From contig QANU01015176.1 of the NCBI GenBank assembly GCA_003254905.1, forward strand, positions 228,881 to 292,880: 64,000 nucleotides of DNA, given 5' to 3'. The notes under the pieces were generated by a model, which saw only the letters and a program-made list of their open reading frames with translations, ran no database searches and was not told where the DNA came from. Numbering within the stretch: the stretch's first letter is position 1; every line of letters starts with the position of its first letter. Made by a program: the position numbers and the translations under genes. Origin of the DNA: Nissolia schottii (Eukaryota; Streptophyta; Magnoliopsida; Fabales; Fabaceae). Below, piece by piece: positions 1 to 11,832 of this stretch.

Positions 1-1440
1 TTAATATATTTGAGTTCACACTAACCTATATTCCAAGCTGATAACGATTGTGTAATATGTTAGGTACGAGATTAGAGCTCAGTATATCCTCAAGTGTGTG
101 TTAACACTTTGTAGATGTGAGCAAAAGCGTATTCAATTTATATGGAGAGTAACGGAATAAAATAAACACGTGAATAACACTTTACAGTGGGACCTATTGT
201 CACTATTCACATCAACAAAATATATAAAAAAAAACCGCACATTATATTTAACGTGGAAAACCTCCAAAAATATTTAGGAAAAAACCATAAGACAAACCCT
301 GAAAAAATATTCACTATATTTTAAGGGTAACTATAATATCCTAACTGCACTCACATACAAATATAGTGTAGTCCAATGAGACTCTCCTCCTACAAAATGT
401 CGTATTACAAAGAACTAGAAAATACCTAAAATCCTAGTGTATGCTCTCACACTACACTCATGAAATTTCTCATTGAGTCTCTATTTTCCTTCTCACTCTA
501 GAAGCCCAAGCATTCTTCTTGTTTTGCTTCTGCTTGGATTGAATTAGATTCTTGCACAAGTTCTCTATTACAGAGAAACTCCACCAATGCAAGTTCAACT
601 CCCTACTTCCGATTTTGGTGGATACATACATGTGTTACAAAAATTATCATCCCACAATTTTGTCACTTGCAAAAAGATAATCTACTTTGGTGGATTCTTT
701 GTCAATGCGAGCCATATATTGGCTTGCATTTCCGTTTAAAAATTCTATGATTTGTAATTGTATCTTGCTTTAAATTTAGTAGATTTGAGCCCTTCTCATC
801 CTTGAATCCAGCCAAATAGCAAAGGCTAAACATTAATTATTTTGTGTTCTACCATTGTTGTTTTGCTTTGTTTATTTGAATCTAGAGAGTTGTAACGAGT
901 CCCACATTGGAGGGATTAACTTAAGAGAGAGACCTTATAAAGACTTGGATTCTCTTACTCATTAAGCTAGTTTTTGGATGTGGTTATCCCATATACTTAT
1001 GTTCGTTATAAATGGTGCATTCATTGAGAGTCGACCAACCATACAATGGTAATCGCAAAAGGTTGTGACCGGCAGAGAGGCTGATCACAGTCAATTGATC
1101 TGAAGGGATGATAATGTAATGAGTCCCACTTTAATAAGGTAACCTTAAGAGGAAAACCATATAAAAACTTGGACTCTCCCATGTAAGAGTCTCACATAGA
1201 TTTTCCAAGAAAAATGTATGCTTGTTAGAAGAGCTAGCTAGTTTCCTAACAATACCTTATTTGCTAGTTATAAACAATGTGCACACATAGAGAAGCACCC
1301 TCATGATCCGCAACTTAATTCGAAGGCTTCATGGCAATAATTTACGAGGATCTACATAAATATGCTACATACATACTCTCCATATTTTACAATTAATTTT
1401 TGCTAGCTGATTAATTCTCTTCTACGTACTAGCTCTAAAA
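1..1440. other. Intergenic DNA with old repeat remnants, no gene seen
   Basis: No coding region can be supported here. The stretch 120-270 resembles the reverse complement of copia-type LTR leader sequence, including a CACGTG-containing segment and 'aacgtggaaaacctccaaaa', so a degraded minus-strand LTR fragment is possible but unproven. Two related segments that begin with GAGTCCCAC lie further right and are listed separately. Confidence 0.5.
896..1178. repeat. Pair of related ~60-bp segments starting GAGTCCCAC
   Basis: Positions 896-955 and 1120-1178 are diverged direct copies. Both run from 'gagtcccac' through 'aacttaagag' or 'aaccttaaga', then 'ccttataaagacttgg' or 'ccatataaaaacttgg', and on to 'actctc'. 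They are about 225 bp apart. Such segments are common in degraded plant retroelements, but the family cannot be named from this sequence alone. Confidence 0.45.
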
Positions 1441-1503
1441 CTCTACCATATGTCTGTATATATAGCTAGCTAGTTGATTAATGATTAGTACCATTGGCAC
1501 TAC

Positions 1504-3224
1504 CTACAACAACAAAAGAACAAGGCCAAAGAGCAGGTCATCGCCGCAAGAACACAGTAGGTCCGTTGAGAACGAACCCAACAAACCGTTGTGGTAACCG
1601 CCGGGGGAAAAAACTCTGGGCAAGATCTTCATATTATGGTGTGAGCTGGAAACAAACTCTTTCACTTTGTCGACACAAAAATTCACCTTCTTCAGCAGTC
1701 CTTCCTGCTCATGCTCAGCCTCCACTGTATTGGGCTTTTTGAGAAGCCCAATATAGGTGTCTAGGTCATGAACGCAGGAAGGGTTGTGCACGCTGAAGAA
1801 ATCAAGGACCAGCTCAACCCCAACGTGTGCGTAGCACGAACAGCTCCACGGAAACTCGTACCTGCCGCCCAACGAAACCCTAAAATTCTCGTTGAACACA
1901 AAGCCCGGAAGCTTGGTGATGGGGTCGTTAACGTTGGCTATTCGCAGCACCTTGACTCCCAGCTGCTCGCACCGGTTCTTGAATTCGAGGTTCCCAACCC
2001 TGGGTCCCCCGAAGGAGAAAACCGTTATGGGCACGTGGTGGGCAGGTGAGAGGCGGTTGAGGCTGAGCTCGGCGATGTCGTATGCGAGCAAGAGAGCCAA
2101 AGCACTCCCCATGCTGTGGCCAGCCAAGGATATGCTGAGGCTCTCCCCTTTGTACTTTCGCAGCAACCGCGAAACTTCGGAGAGAAGCTGCTCCCTGCAG
2201 CTCTCGAGGCCGAACCTGGAGGAGCTCTCTTCGGAAGTGTAGAGGGAGAGGAACCCCGATTCGACCTTCACCTCGGGACGTGGGTTTTGCGGGTCCACCA
2301 TGGCCGGCGTCAGGTTGCTCATCAGGTTCGACATCCACTCCTGGTTCGTAACCGTCCCCCGGAAAGTTACCACTATGTCCCTCCGCCCTAGCCTCTTCAC
2401 CGACTCGTCCGACGAAGCGGCCACGTATCCGATCCACCGCCCCGTCTGCATCGGAATAATGTTGATGTCCGGTGTCGCGTAGATGTACTTGGTCACTTCG
2501 TAGCCGCAATTCCCCATTCCTACCTGCAGATCGAGAGAACCATAATCAGTTCATAAGATTATTAAGTGAACGTGTAACTAGCTGCACGTGTATCTAATTA
2601 CTCGATCTGCAAATGTAACTAACTTTATCAAACTAATTAAGTGAACACTTGACCTCCTCTCTCGATTTGATTTATTTATTGTCGATTACGCTTAAGCGTA
2701 GTCTCTCACCATTAATTAATTAAAATGGTGTGGTTTATACATGACATAACATCTAGTCACTATATATATATATATATATATACCTCTTTGAACATGCTTT
2801 TCTTGCCGTACTTGCAGCTGAGGTAGCGGTTGGAGGTGGGGTCGAGGTCGAAGGCCTTGTAGGAGGCGGTGACGAACTCGCCATAGCGGATGATTTCGCG
2901 GCGGAGGAGAGGGTGCAAGGGGTCTAGAAGGTTCTCCCAGTTGTTGCACCCTTGAACCTCCCTCCAGAAATTGAAGAGAGTAGTGAGGGTTTTACTTTTA
3001 TTTTTCTTGTTCTTGTTAGAAACAAGAGTGGTTATGATCCCTTGTGCCACGCCAGAAGCAACGAGTGAAGAGTGCTTAGAGTGATCATTGTTGTTGTTGT
3101 GTCTCTTGTTGGGAAGTGAAACCTGGCCGAAGGAGTGGGAGTTTGGGGGAAAGGTTTCTGAGAATGTGACGTGGCGGTTGTTATTAGTGTTTGTTATGCT
3201 TGGTAGATGTGTGGCAGAAGCCAT
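1504..3224 (-). CDS. Class I (DAD1-like) phospholipase A1, two exons
   Basis: Predicted sn-1-specific acyl hydrolase of the plant class I PLA1 family, which releases fatty acids from chloroplast glycerolipids; some members feed jasmonate synthesis. Exon 1 is 2784-3224 (minus). The intron is 2524-2783, with GT..AG and phase 0. Exon 2 is 1504-2523. Together they give about 486 residues, close to the usual family length. I start at the ATG at 3224 (MASATH); an upstream in-frame ATG at 3260 is possible. The N-terminal ~75 residues are Ser/Asn/Lys-rich and fit a plastid transit peptide. The lipase_3 fold covers residues ~150-410: GHSMG nucleophile elbow (Ser ~284), the Asp of 'NVNDP' (~347), and the His of 'CVHDLD' (~399) complete a triad. 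The last ~80 residues are poorly conserved and end in an unusual Leu-rich tail. Intron phase and domain order fit the family well. The exact subfamily (DAD1, DLAH or PLA1-I gamma) is not decided. Confidence 0.9.
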
Positions 3225-3328
3225 ATAGAGAGAAGAAAATGAAAGGAGAAGAAGGTGCAAGGGGGGAGAGAGAGAGAGAGATTCTTGTTTGATGGGATTC
3301 TAAAGGAAATGGGTGTCACACAGTGGAG

Positions 3329-3336
3329 TTATATAC
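3329..3336 (-). promoter_or_regulatory. Candidate TATA box of the phospholipase A1 gene
   Basis: On the minus strand this reads TATATAAC, about 105 bases upstream of the chosen ATG at 3224. A CT-rich run (minus strand of 3262-3282) lies between them, as is common in plant 5' leaders. Spacing and sequence fit a core promoter. There is no direct proof of a start site. Confidence 0.45.
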
Positions 3337-4147
3337 CAAGTGGAGAAGGGGAAGGGGTGCTTGAAAGGAGACCAAAAAACAGGCATGTTAGGCGAGTATT
3401 TGACCAAGGACTTCAAATATTCATCTTCAGACCCTTGTTTTTTTTTTTTAATATGTTTCGGTTATTTTTACTCTCTTTTTCATATTTTTATTTATTCAAT
3501 ATACACACAAAACAATTGTGAGGTCCACCTTTGATAATGTATCTTATATTCTTGTTTAATAGTTATTTGTTTAATGATAAATTAAAATGTGTACAAAATT
3601 CAATTTTTTTTTGTTCAAAACAATGTTATTTATATTAATTTTGTAAGTTTAATTTGAATATATTCTTAATTAATTATTGCTTAAATATTGATTAATGGTA
3701 TGTCTTAATCTTTTTTCTAACCACTATTTAAGTGACATTTGAAATTAATGTTCTTTAAAATATTTGTAAATACGATATTTCTCTTTTGTTTATGTGGTCG
3801 GTTGGGTATTATGTCACGAGTTATGGGATTTTTCCATTTTCTGTTGTGGCTGAGTGAATAGAGTGAGAAATAATTAAGAGAGAGAGAGAGAGTACATGGA
3901 TTAATAATTAACTTATCAGGTGGACCCTACTTAACTTTTGTGTTTTTTTTTTTTTTTTCTCTTTGATTGAGGTTGACTTCAAATTCATACGCTAAATGAA
4001 CAGTTTTCATTTTTCCTCTGCCACGAGTGCTGGAATACGTATATAGAAATATTTTTTGTGGATCAATTTCAATGCTCGAAACTTAGATTGCAGCTTTAAA
4101 CTCGTTCATATTTCATTACATACTATGCTCCTCTCTGACTTTCATTT
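3337..4147. other. AT-rich intergenic DNA
   Basis: Upstream region of the phospholipase gene. It holds short homopolymer and GA runs (for example 'agagagagagagag' near 3880) and no supported coding or RNA gene. Confidence 0.5.
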
Positions 4148-4337
4148 TTTTTAGGTTGTTTGTTTGATATTTAAGGCTTAGCCTTGACTAATTCGGGTTG
4201 ATTCGTGTCGCGCACCTGATTATGGTGGTTGAGTCTCCCAACGGGAATAACTGGGTACATAAGGTCTCAAACTTGGGACCTTACTTAAGGGATACTAAGC
4301 CGCTTATCACTTGGACCAACCCCATTAGTTCTATCTT
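4148..4337 (-). mobile_element. tRNA-derived SINE, full length, with target duplication
   Basis: On the minus strand the element starts near 4337, carries an A-box-like 'ccaagtgataagcgg' and a B-box-like 'ggtcccaagtttgagacc', and ends in a poly(A) tail (the T run at 4145-4152 on the plus strand). A 10-bp direct repeat ACTTTCATTT flanks it at 4138-4147 and 4338-4347. Internal pol III promoter boxes, an A tail and a variable-length target duplication define a tRNA-derived SINE. A second, truncated copy lies at 18318-18457. Confidence 0.75.
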
Positions 4338-4347
4338 ACTTTCATTT

Positions 4348-6389
4348 GATTTTCTCTTAAATGTCAAAGTTTTATATATTAGGAGTATATAGCAGGGGGC
4401 TAGTATGATTTGGTTTTACGTACATACAGCAAGTTTACCGGTATAGTATATAATCTGCATTTATAATATAATCAGTTATATAAATTTCAAAATTTAGTAT
4501 TGATATTTATACATCTTTTCAGAACACATTAATTAAATAAAAAAAATACACATGTGGTAGTTGTCGAAAGAGAAGTATTTTTTCGTGCATGACGGATCTA
4601 CATGCAACATTAATTCTACGATTATAGTTTTTTAAAAGTCAGAGGGAAAGCACCCTAATTTTTTAGATTATTAAACAAAAAAAAAATCGGTTTATACTTT
4701 AGGAATACTCTCAAAAAATTTATTAAACCAAGCCCTGTTGAATTCAACCTTCTTTTTACCATTGCTTGAAGTATCAAACTAAAATTCTGAAAGATTAGTA
4801 GCCGATAGTACCTAATCTTTTAACCATAGGAATTATATTTTTCTTGGCCGGTGATTTAGGTCAAATTTAACAAAGGGGGGAGGGGGGGGAGTCCTTACGT
4901 TCCATGCGAAATTGTATCAACACGTTTGTTAATCTACAACTTTTTTCTTTCTGCATACATGGAAAAATAGTGGTTTTTTATTTATCATATGGGGTAAATA
5001 TCTCCTTTTATTTAATTTATTTTTACAATTAAATTCATTGAATTTTATTATTATTATTTTATGTACTAATATGACATATTGATAGATTATATAATCTAAT
5101 TTGATAAATTAATATTTTTTAATATAATATTTGTAGAGAGATGCATTATAAGCTCAAATGGTCCGCAAATCTCTAAAATCTCTAAATCTCTTATAAGTTG
5201 ACTCTTTCAATTATTTGACTAATGAAAAGTTTATTGCAATCTTATAGAACATGAAATAATCATAAAATTTGATGAATTTAGTTGTAAAAATTATTAAAAA
5301 TAAATAAATTAAGTAGAATGAGTATTTATCACATAGTGTAAGTAAGAAACCACCTTGAAAAATAAGCAAATGACTAAAGAAAATTGCATTAGGTAAAATT
5401 TTATGACAGGGTAAGTCCGTTGTATGTTTTAGGTTCAATTTGTATTAACTAGTAGTTACATAAACTATTTGTTTTTCATGATACATTGAAAAGAAAGCCA
5501 ACGACAAAAGAGAATTACATACGAAAACTCGTGCTTGGTTAATAATATTACGAGTTATAGTTGTATATTCTTTCTAATAGATGAATATATTACTCAACAT
5601 AGTACTCATGGATGAAGATTGTGATACAATAATGTCTAACCTTAGAAACCATTGTAATATCTGAATCTACCTACTCGTGTACATAGAGTAAAGTTAACTT
5701 TTTTAATAAATATTATCAATAATATTTTGAGTAGTACAAAATTTGAAGTCAATATTTTTAATCTTCTCATGATTTTAAGATTAGAGTACTAAAATTTTAA
5801 TGTTTGAACTTTTTCTTTGTTTAAGATAATTTATGAGAATGGTAAAGCTTAATAAATAGTCTCAATTATAGAAAAATATAAATATCATTTTATTAAGTTA
5901 TTATTTGTTGAAAACTGATTAATTTTAATATATTGCCATTATAGAAAATATTTACTCTTACATGAAATGATATATTCATGTTATTTAATGAGCTTGACAG
6001 CTCCTACTATTCACTTGTTTGGTTTAGGTTTCCAAGAGTCGAAAAGTGAAAAATATTAGCTTAACTAACCAGGCCATTTTTTTTCTTTGGAGTTTTATTT
6101 GTTTAACTTAATTTTAGTCCTGTTAGCTGATAAAATTAGTACATTTTTCTCCCGTGTAGTAGGACTGTAGTTACTTGTTTGATTTTTTGGGGGGCCTCTA
6201 ACCCCGTTGTCCATTAAAAAAAAGTGTACCCTATAGTTAGTTGTTGATAGTTGAGTTAGTAAAGATGATCTCCTACCTTACAAAAAGGTGAATTCGATTA
6301 TATCTATCACAAACATGATTCTGATGAGATTTACTCAAAATAAAAGGTGTGGTGAATAGTAATTAGCAGGCGATGAAAAAGTAAGTTTG
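4348..6389. other. AT-rich intergenic DNA, nothing recognised
   Basis: About 2 kb of AT-rich sequence with short T, A and G runs (for example a G run near 4876-4890). The only open frames are short and look random. Confidence 0.5.
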
Positions 6390-6395
6390 GACTTT

Positions 6396-6839
6396 ATTAG
6401 CTGACTTGCAGTGCAAGCAGCTGGGTGTGCAGATTGCTTGCTGTGTAAGCAATTGTGAACTGTAACTTATTTCCATCACATGTTAAATGTGGAAGTAGGT
6501 TGTTAGAGTTAGTTAGTTAGTTAACAGCTGAGAGGTGTTCTCTTCCATGTATATAATGAGTATTTACTTGTGAACTGTAACTTATTTCCATCACATGTTA
6601 AATGTGGAAGTAGTTTGTTAGAGTTAGTTAGTTAGCTAACAGCTGAGAGGTGTTCTCTCCCATGTATATAATGAGTATTTCCATCACTTGTAAATACTCA
6701 TTATATACATGGGAGAGAACACCTCTCAGCTGTTAACTAACTAACTAACTCTAACAACCTACTTCCACATTTAAGATGTGATGGAAATAAGTTACAGTTC
6801 ACAATTGCTCGCGCTGCTTGCACTGCAAGTCAGCTAATA
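6396..6839. mobile_element. Hairpin MITE with an internal tandem duplication
   Basis: Terminal inverted repeats ATTAGCTGACTTGCAGTGCA (left, from 6396) and its complement (right, ending 6839) bound the element, and GACTTT lies on both sides (6390-6395 and 6840-6845). Inside, a ~112-bp block beginning 'tgtgaactgtaacttattt' occurs twice in direct orientation (from about 6453 and 6570). It then occurs once inverted (about 6693-6803), so the second and third copies can fold into a nearly perfect long stem. There is no coding capacity. The superfamily is unclear; a 6-bp duplication is not diagnostic. Confidence 0.7.
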
Positions 6840-6845
6840 GACTTT

Positions 6846-7688
6846 GGAACAAAAAATAAAGCAGATGAGATGAGCTAGCTTAGCTAGCTAGAGAGGCAGC
6901 TAGCGCCGACAATTTATTTTTGTACCCCTCACCTTTTGTGTATTTATTTGCAATTTGCGAAGCCAATTCAGTTCACACGATCGAGTGGCAGGTGTTTGAC
7001 GCAAAAACACATGATGAGAATGAATGGGGAATCAAACAACATTACTTATTTACAGGTATGGACTTTCAACACGGTGCGTGCTAAGGGTCACTACTTTCAC
7101 AGCCAGCTTAATTAAGCTGACGTGGCTCTATTTCACTAGGTAGGGACTTAGTGATCGTAAAGAGGGGGTGTTCAGTTTTAAAGAACAAAAAGCACTCAGA
7201 CCCGATCGAGTTTATCACAACAGATTTGTTTTTTTTAACAAATTAATGCTCAACTCAACTTGACCTTCAACAAGTCGGTTTGGGTCACATTCTCAAACTA
7301 CCATGCTTATTCACCTCTTCAACATTTGTTCTACCATTTTCATCTCCACCCTACCACACTCCTCCACCACCACCACCATAACATTTTCTTTTTTCTCTCT
7401 CCCTCTGCCCTACAAACCCACACAGATCTACCAAAAAATAGCATAAAATCAAAATTTATTTACCCTCAGATTGTCATAAAAAAGCTCTTGCTCGAAAGAG
7501 TATTAAAGAATTAACTATCCAAAATTGAAATGTCCCACAAAAAAAGTCATTTTCTTGGCATTATATATATACTGTGGACGACTGGACGGATAATCTCTCT
7601 CGCGTTTGGCCACTTTTACCTCAAACTGGCTCTCTAACTAGCTACGTCCGTACTAGCCTTTTCGCCACTTTTAGTGCGTCATATATAT
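6846..7688. other. Intergenic DNA before the copia element
   Basis: Contains GATC- and TAGC-rich short repeats and pyrimidine-rich stretches around 7300-7420. No gene is supported; the 84-residue open frame at 7260 is low complexity. Confidence 0.45.
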
Positions 7689-7867
7689 TGTTAATGATTG
7701 TAAATTATTGTAAATGTTTGATTGATTTGATTTGTAATTGATTGTAATTTGTTTTTAGCCGTTGAGTTTTGGTTGTTGGATTTTCAGCCTATAAATAATC
7801 TCACCCTCTATTGTAAATTCACTACTCAAAAATACATGCATATATTACTCTCCCACTATTTCTAACA
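7689..7867 (+). repeat. 5' LTR of the copia element
   Basis: 179 bp, TG...CA. It matches the 3' LTR along its length, including 'ccgttgagttttgg', 'cagcctataaata' (a TATA-like box) and 'cctctattgtaaattcact'. Several substitutions and small indels separate the two LTRs, so insertion is not recent. Confidence 0.9.
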
Positions 7868-7880
7868 TGGTATCAGTTAG
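7868..7880 (+). promoter_or_regulatory. Primer binding site (tRNA-iMet type), degenerate
   Basis: TGGTATCAG directly follows the 5' LTR. The canonical plant copia primer site TGGTATCAGAGC matches for its first nine bases. Confidence 0.75.
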
Positions 7881-8503
7881 CCATTGAATCCCTCTCTGCT
7901 GTCGCCTCAGTTTCTCCGTCCTCCTGTGCTCCATTTTTGACACCGCCGGCACCGCTGTGTTCTCCGTCCTTCGCCGCCGCCGCCACAAAAATTGGTGTCG
8001 TTCCGCGCCTCCACGCGCCGCCACGCCCAGACTAAAGATTTGGCGAGAATTCCACATGCGCCTTGGTTTCCACACGCGCCGTCACTAGGCTCCGTTACCA
8101 TCACCTGCCAGTGACGCTATTCGTTACCCTCACGGGCTGCATCTCTCTTTCACATTGGGCTCCATTTTTTTATTTTTTTTTCGGCCCAGCCCTTGCCAGC
8201 CATACAAGCAAAACAAAAAAAACTGTGAAGCAGAAAACTGAGGCCCACACACATTGAGGCCCAAACAGATAACTGCTGAAGTGCAAACCGAGGCCCACAT
8301 GCCCTCTGCTGACTGTACTGCTGAGCTGGCGGTCCTGTGCTAACATGTTTTGACACGTGGTTCTTGCTGTTGACGTGGCATGCTGGCGTGGCGATCAAGT
8401 TAATCCTTCCCATGATTTTTTGGTGAGATAATTCCATTTTTGCAGTCCTTTTTCGTCAATTCAACTCTGAAAATACTGTTCTTTTGTTCCATTGTGCTTA
8501 ATC

Positions 8504-9640
8504 ATGGATAAAGTAGATATTTCTCATCCTATTCCTATCATCCAAAATGGTTCCAACTACATCCATTGGGTTGAGGCAATGCGTGGCTTTTTGAAGGGCC
8601 GTAAACTCTGGCGATATGTAACAGGTGACATTGTGTGTCCCGTCAAACCTGAAGATGATTCTGACGAAACATTTGCTTACATATTGGAAGAATAGGATGG
8701 TAAGGATCACCAGATAATCACCTCGTTTTGCAATACCTCAACACCTAGCATTCATCTTCAGTTTGGTCGGTATGACACCGCCAAGGAGGATGGGATCACT
8801 TGCAAAATCGTTATACAATTTCTGATTTATCTCATCAGTATTAACTTCTGAAGGAACTCCACAGTCTCAAACAAGCACCCAAACAAGCTGTTTATGAATT
8901 TTTGGCTCATAATGGAAGCTATATGGGATCAGTTGGCATCCTGTGAACCTGCCACGAAGCAAAAAGTGATGCTAAGCGATATGACGGTTATCGTAATCGC
9001 ACTAGGCTCATCCAATTCCGAATGGCCCTTACTAATGACTATGATCCTGTTTGGGCATCCCTGCTCCATCAAGATCCCTTGCCCACTCTTGAGGATGCTC
9101 TCCCTCATCTCAAGTCTGAAGAAACCTATTTAGGGCTCCTTAAACCAACCACAGATATGGTTTTTGCAACTATTGATGACATAAGTAAATCTTGTCGACA
9201 TTGTCGTCGTCCGGGACATCTCCTTCCCGACTGCCCCACCATAGAATGTCGTACCTGTAAGAAGAAAGGTCATATCACATCCAACTGTAATGCTCTAGTT
9301 TGCCGTTACTGTTAAAAGCCAGGACATGTTATTGAGGATTGCCCCACTCACCCACCAAGGCCTGCTCATGTTAAGTCTCAACAACCGTTCGGTACTTCTA
9401 AAGTCGTGCTTTCCACTAGCGCTGCCACTAATGACATTGTGGCCTCTCCCTTTGCCACCTCTACTGCTGAAGTCTCCTCAGGTGATATTGAGTCCCTACT
9501 GAAACAACTTCTTTCACTTTTCAGTAATACTCCTGTTGACTTGTCTACCACATTAGGTAATACCAAATGGTATTTTGATTCTGCATGTTGTAACCACATG
9601 ACATCTGCATCTCATAATTTTTCTTTCGACTACTACTAGC
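8504..9640 (+). pseudogene. Copia gag-protease remnant
   Basis: The ATG at 8504 opens a typical copia gag start (NGSNYIHWVEAMRGFLKGRK). A TAG stops it at 8693-8695, and frameshifts disrupt the middle. From about 9022 the frame recovers and shows CX2CX4HX4C knuckles near 9190-9350: CRHCRRPGHLLPDC, a second CRTCKKKGHITSNC, and a third interrupted by TAA at 9313. The protease region follows at ~9571, where the usual DSG triad reads DSA (FDSACCNHMT). In a live element, Gag packages the RNA and the protease matures the polyprotein. This copy can do neither. Confidence 0.85.
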
Positions 9641-9676
9641 ATTGCACCAGCTATACACATTGCATATGGGCCTTTT

Positions 9677-10593
9677 ATGAATGTAAGTCATAAGGGTTCT
9701 ATCTCCTCACCCACTCTTACATTACCTAACACATATCTCATTCCTAAGTTAAAATTTCATCTTATTTCTTTTGGTCAATTATGTGATCTTGGATATGAAA
9801 TCACTTTTTCTTCTTCTAGTTGTCATGTGCATGACCCACGGACGAGGCAAGTTATCGGGACTGGATGTAAGATTGGAAGACTATTTGAGCTCACTAGTCT
9901 TCATGTTCCTTCCAATATCTGTGCTGCTTCCACCCCCTCTTCCCTCCAACTCTGGCATCATCGTCTTGCTCACAACTCTCTAGGGAAAATGTGTCACCTC
10001 CTTTTTGCAGGAATTTTAGGACACGTTAGTAATGAATCTTTTAATTGCATTTCTTGTCAAACTGCTAAACAATCGGCTTTATCTTTTAATAAAAGCACAT
10101 TTGGTTCTAACTATCCTTTTGATTTAGTGCACTTTAATGTTTGGGGACCAGCTCCTACTCTTACTATGGGCGGAGCTCAATATTTTGTTATTTTCATTGA
10201 TGATCATTCTCGTTATACTTGGATATATCTAATAAAAAATTGTCACGAACTGCCTAAAATTTATATTAATTTTGCCAAGATGATTAAAACTCAGTTTTCA
10301 AAAGTGATTAAGATTTTTTGACGTGATAATGCCATGAAATATCATGACTAAAAAATTTAGACCTTTCTTAGTGAACAGAGAACTCTATCTGAATTTTCTT
10401 GTCTCGGTACCTCTCAACAAAATGGACGTACGGAACAGAAGCATCGTCACATTCTTGACTCTGTTCGTGCTAAGCTTATCTCTTCCTCTTGTCCTGAGCG
10501 AGCTTGGGGTGAAGCTGCCTTTACTGCTGTCTATGTCATTAATCATCTACCATCCTCTACTCTTGCTAATGTCTCTCCCTTTGAGCGTCTCCA
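9677..10593 (+). pseudogene. Copia integrase remnant, 5' part
   Basis: An open frame at 9677-10321 carries the pre-integrase HHCC zinc module (LWHHRLAHNSLGKMC ... CISCQTAKQ) and the start of the rve catalytic core. The first catalytic aspartate, normally in 'HSDVWGP', reads HFNVWGP here, so it is lost. The second core motif lies past a stop at 10319-10321, and downstream frameshifts follow. The frame is then cut by the LTR insertion at 10594 and resumes after 13876 without loss, apart from the duplicated CTCCA. Confidence 0.85.
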
Positions 10594-11832
10594 TGTTGAA
10601 AGCTTTATTGCAACTGTTTGCACTCTCATTTATTTAATATATCCTTCTTTACAGCTTTCAAATTCTCAAGGAATCCAATTGCAGTATAGTCGGGTATAAT
10701 CGTCTCCACAGGGATTGTTGTTTTTAAAACAGTCATCTTTGAATTGTGATACTTTAAGCTATAAGGAGTGATTGGTTTTGTTGAGTAATTTAACAAAGAA
10801 ACAAATTGCGAATAAATTGAAACTACAAAACAATAATGGAATTGAGTTTTAGGCTAGTGAAGAAAGGTGTTGGAATTTGAATAGCAATATTATCTCAATG
10901 CAACCAATAACTTAGTTAACATGATCTATGAGTTCTTTGATTTTATCGCCACGTTCTTAACTTAATCATCTCTTTTGAGCATGTTAAGATCACCCGATTA
11001 CCTTTATTATGTTGTCAATATCTTGCACAAACTTAACAAAGTAACCTTGACATTAATTCGGATGTTAAAACGACTAATTCCTTAATTCCAGTTACGGTAA
11101 CTAAGAATCAAATGAATTGATCTAGGTCAGATTTAAATGATTGTAACTTTCATTCACAACACTTAAGCATTAAATCAAGCTTTAGCATAGCAAGATTGAA
11201 CTTAACTTGGTTATAACTTAATTAGCATAGCTTTCGCTCATACAAGTAAGTCTCAAATCAAGAATCAAAACACTAACACAAGCTAACATTAAGTATAAGA
11301 TCAATCATTACAATCATAGAACATCATAGAATCATAAACATAAGTCAAGATGGATACATTTAAGAAATACAACACATCAAATCCCAACAATAAAGAAGGT
11401 TAGCTATCCATGGTTATGGATAGGTTACAAGCTTACAAGGATTTAGAGCAATGGTAGGTTGGAGAGGAGTAGTGGTTTGCTTCCACACGTCCACCACGAT
11501 CTACAACTGTTGGCAATTTCTGCAGCACTTCCCCTATGGGATTCTCTAAATCCTAACTTCCTTACTAAACCTAACTCAAATATGAGTAAATATGGGAAGA
11601 ATGGATGTAAATGGGAGAAGATGGGAGTGGAGTGATGTCCTTAAGTTGCAGGGGAGCCCTCTATTTATAGGCCTTGGATTGGTACTTTCGCTCAGCAGTC
11701 TGCTTCAATCGCTCAGCGAGGTAATGATTACTCGCTGAGCGAACCTGTACTTGTCGCTGAGCGCTCTCTCTAAAGGACGGCTAGTGGCTTATCTTCTGAC
11801 AGATTCTCGACGGCTTGCCAACTGGTGGCGGC

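Noticed and set aside
1892..2509. Frames of 91-193 residues overlapping the phospholipase exon 2 on other frames/strands
   Set aside because: Shadows of the GC-richer exon 2. No domains, and no conserved start.
7845..8437. Short frames on both strands between the copia LTR and gag
   Set aside because: This is the untranslated leader of the element. The frames have no family similarity.
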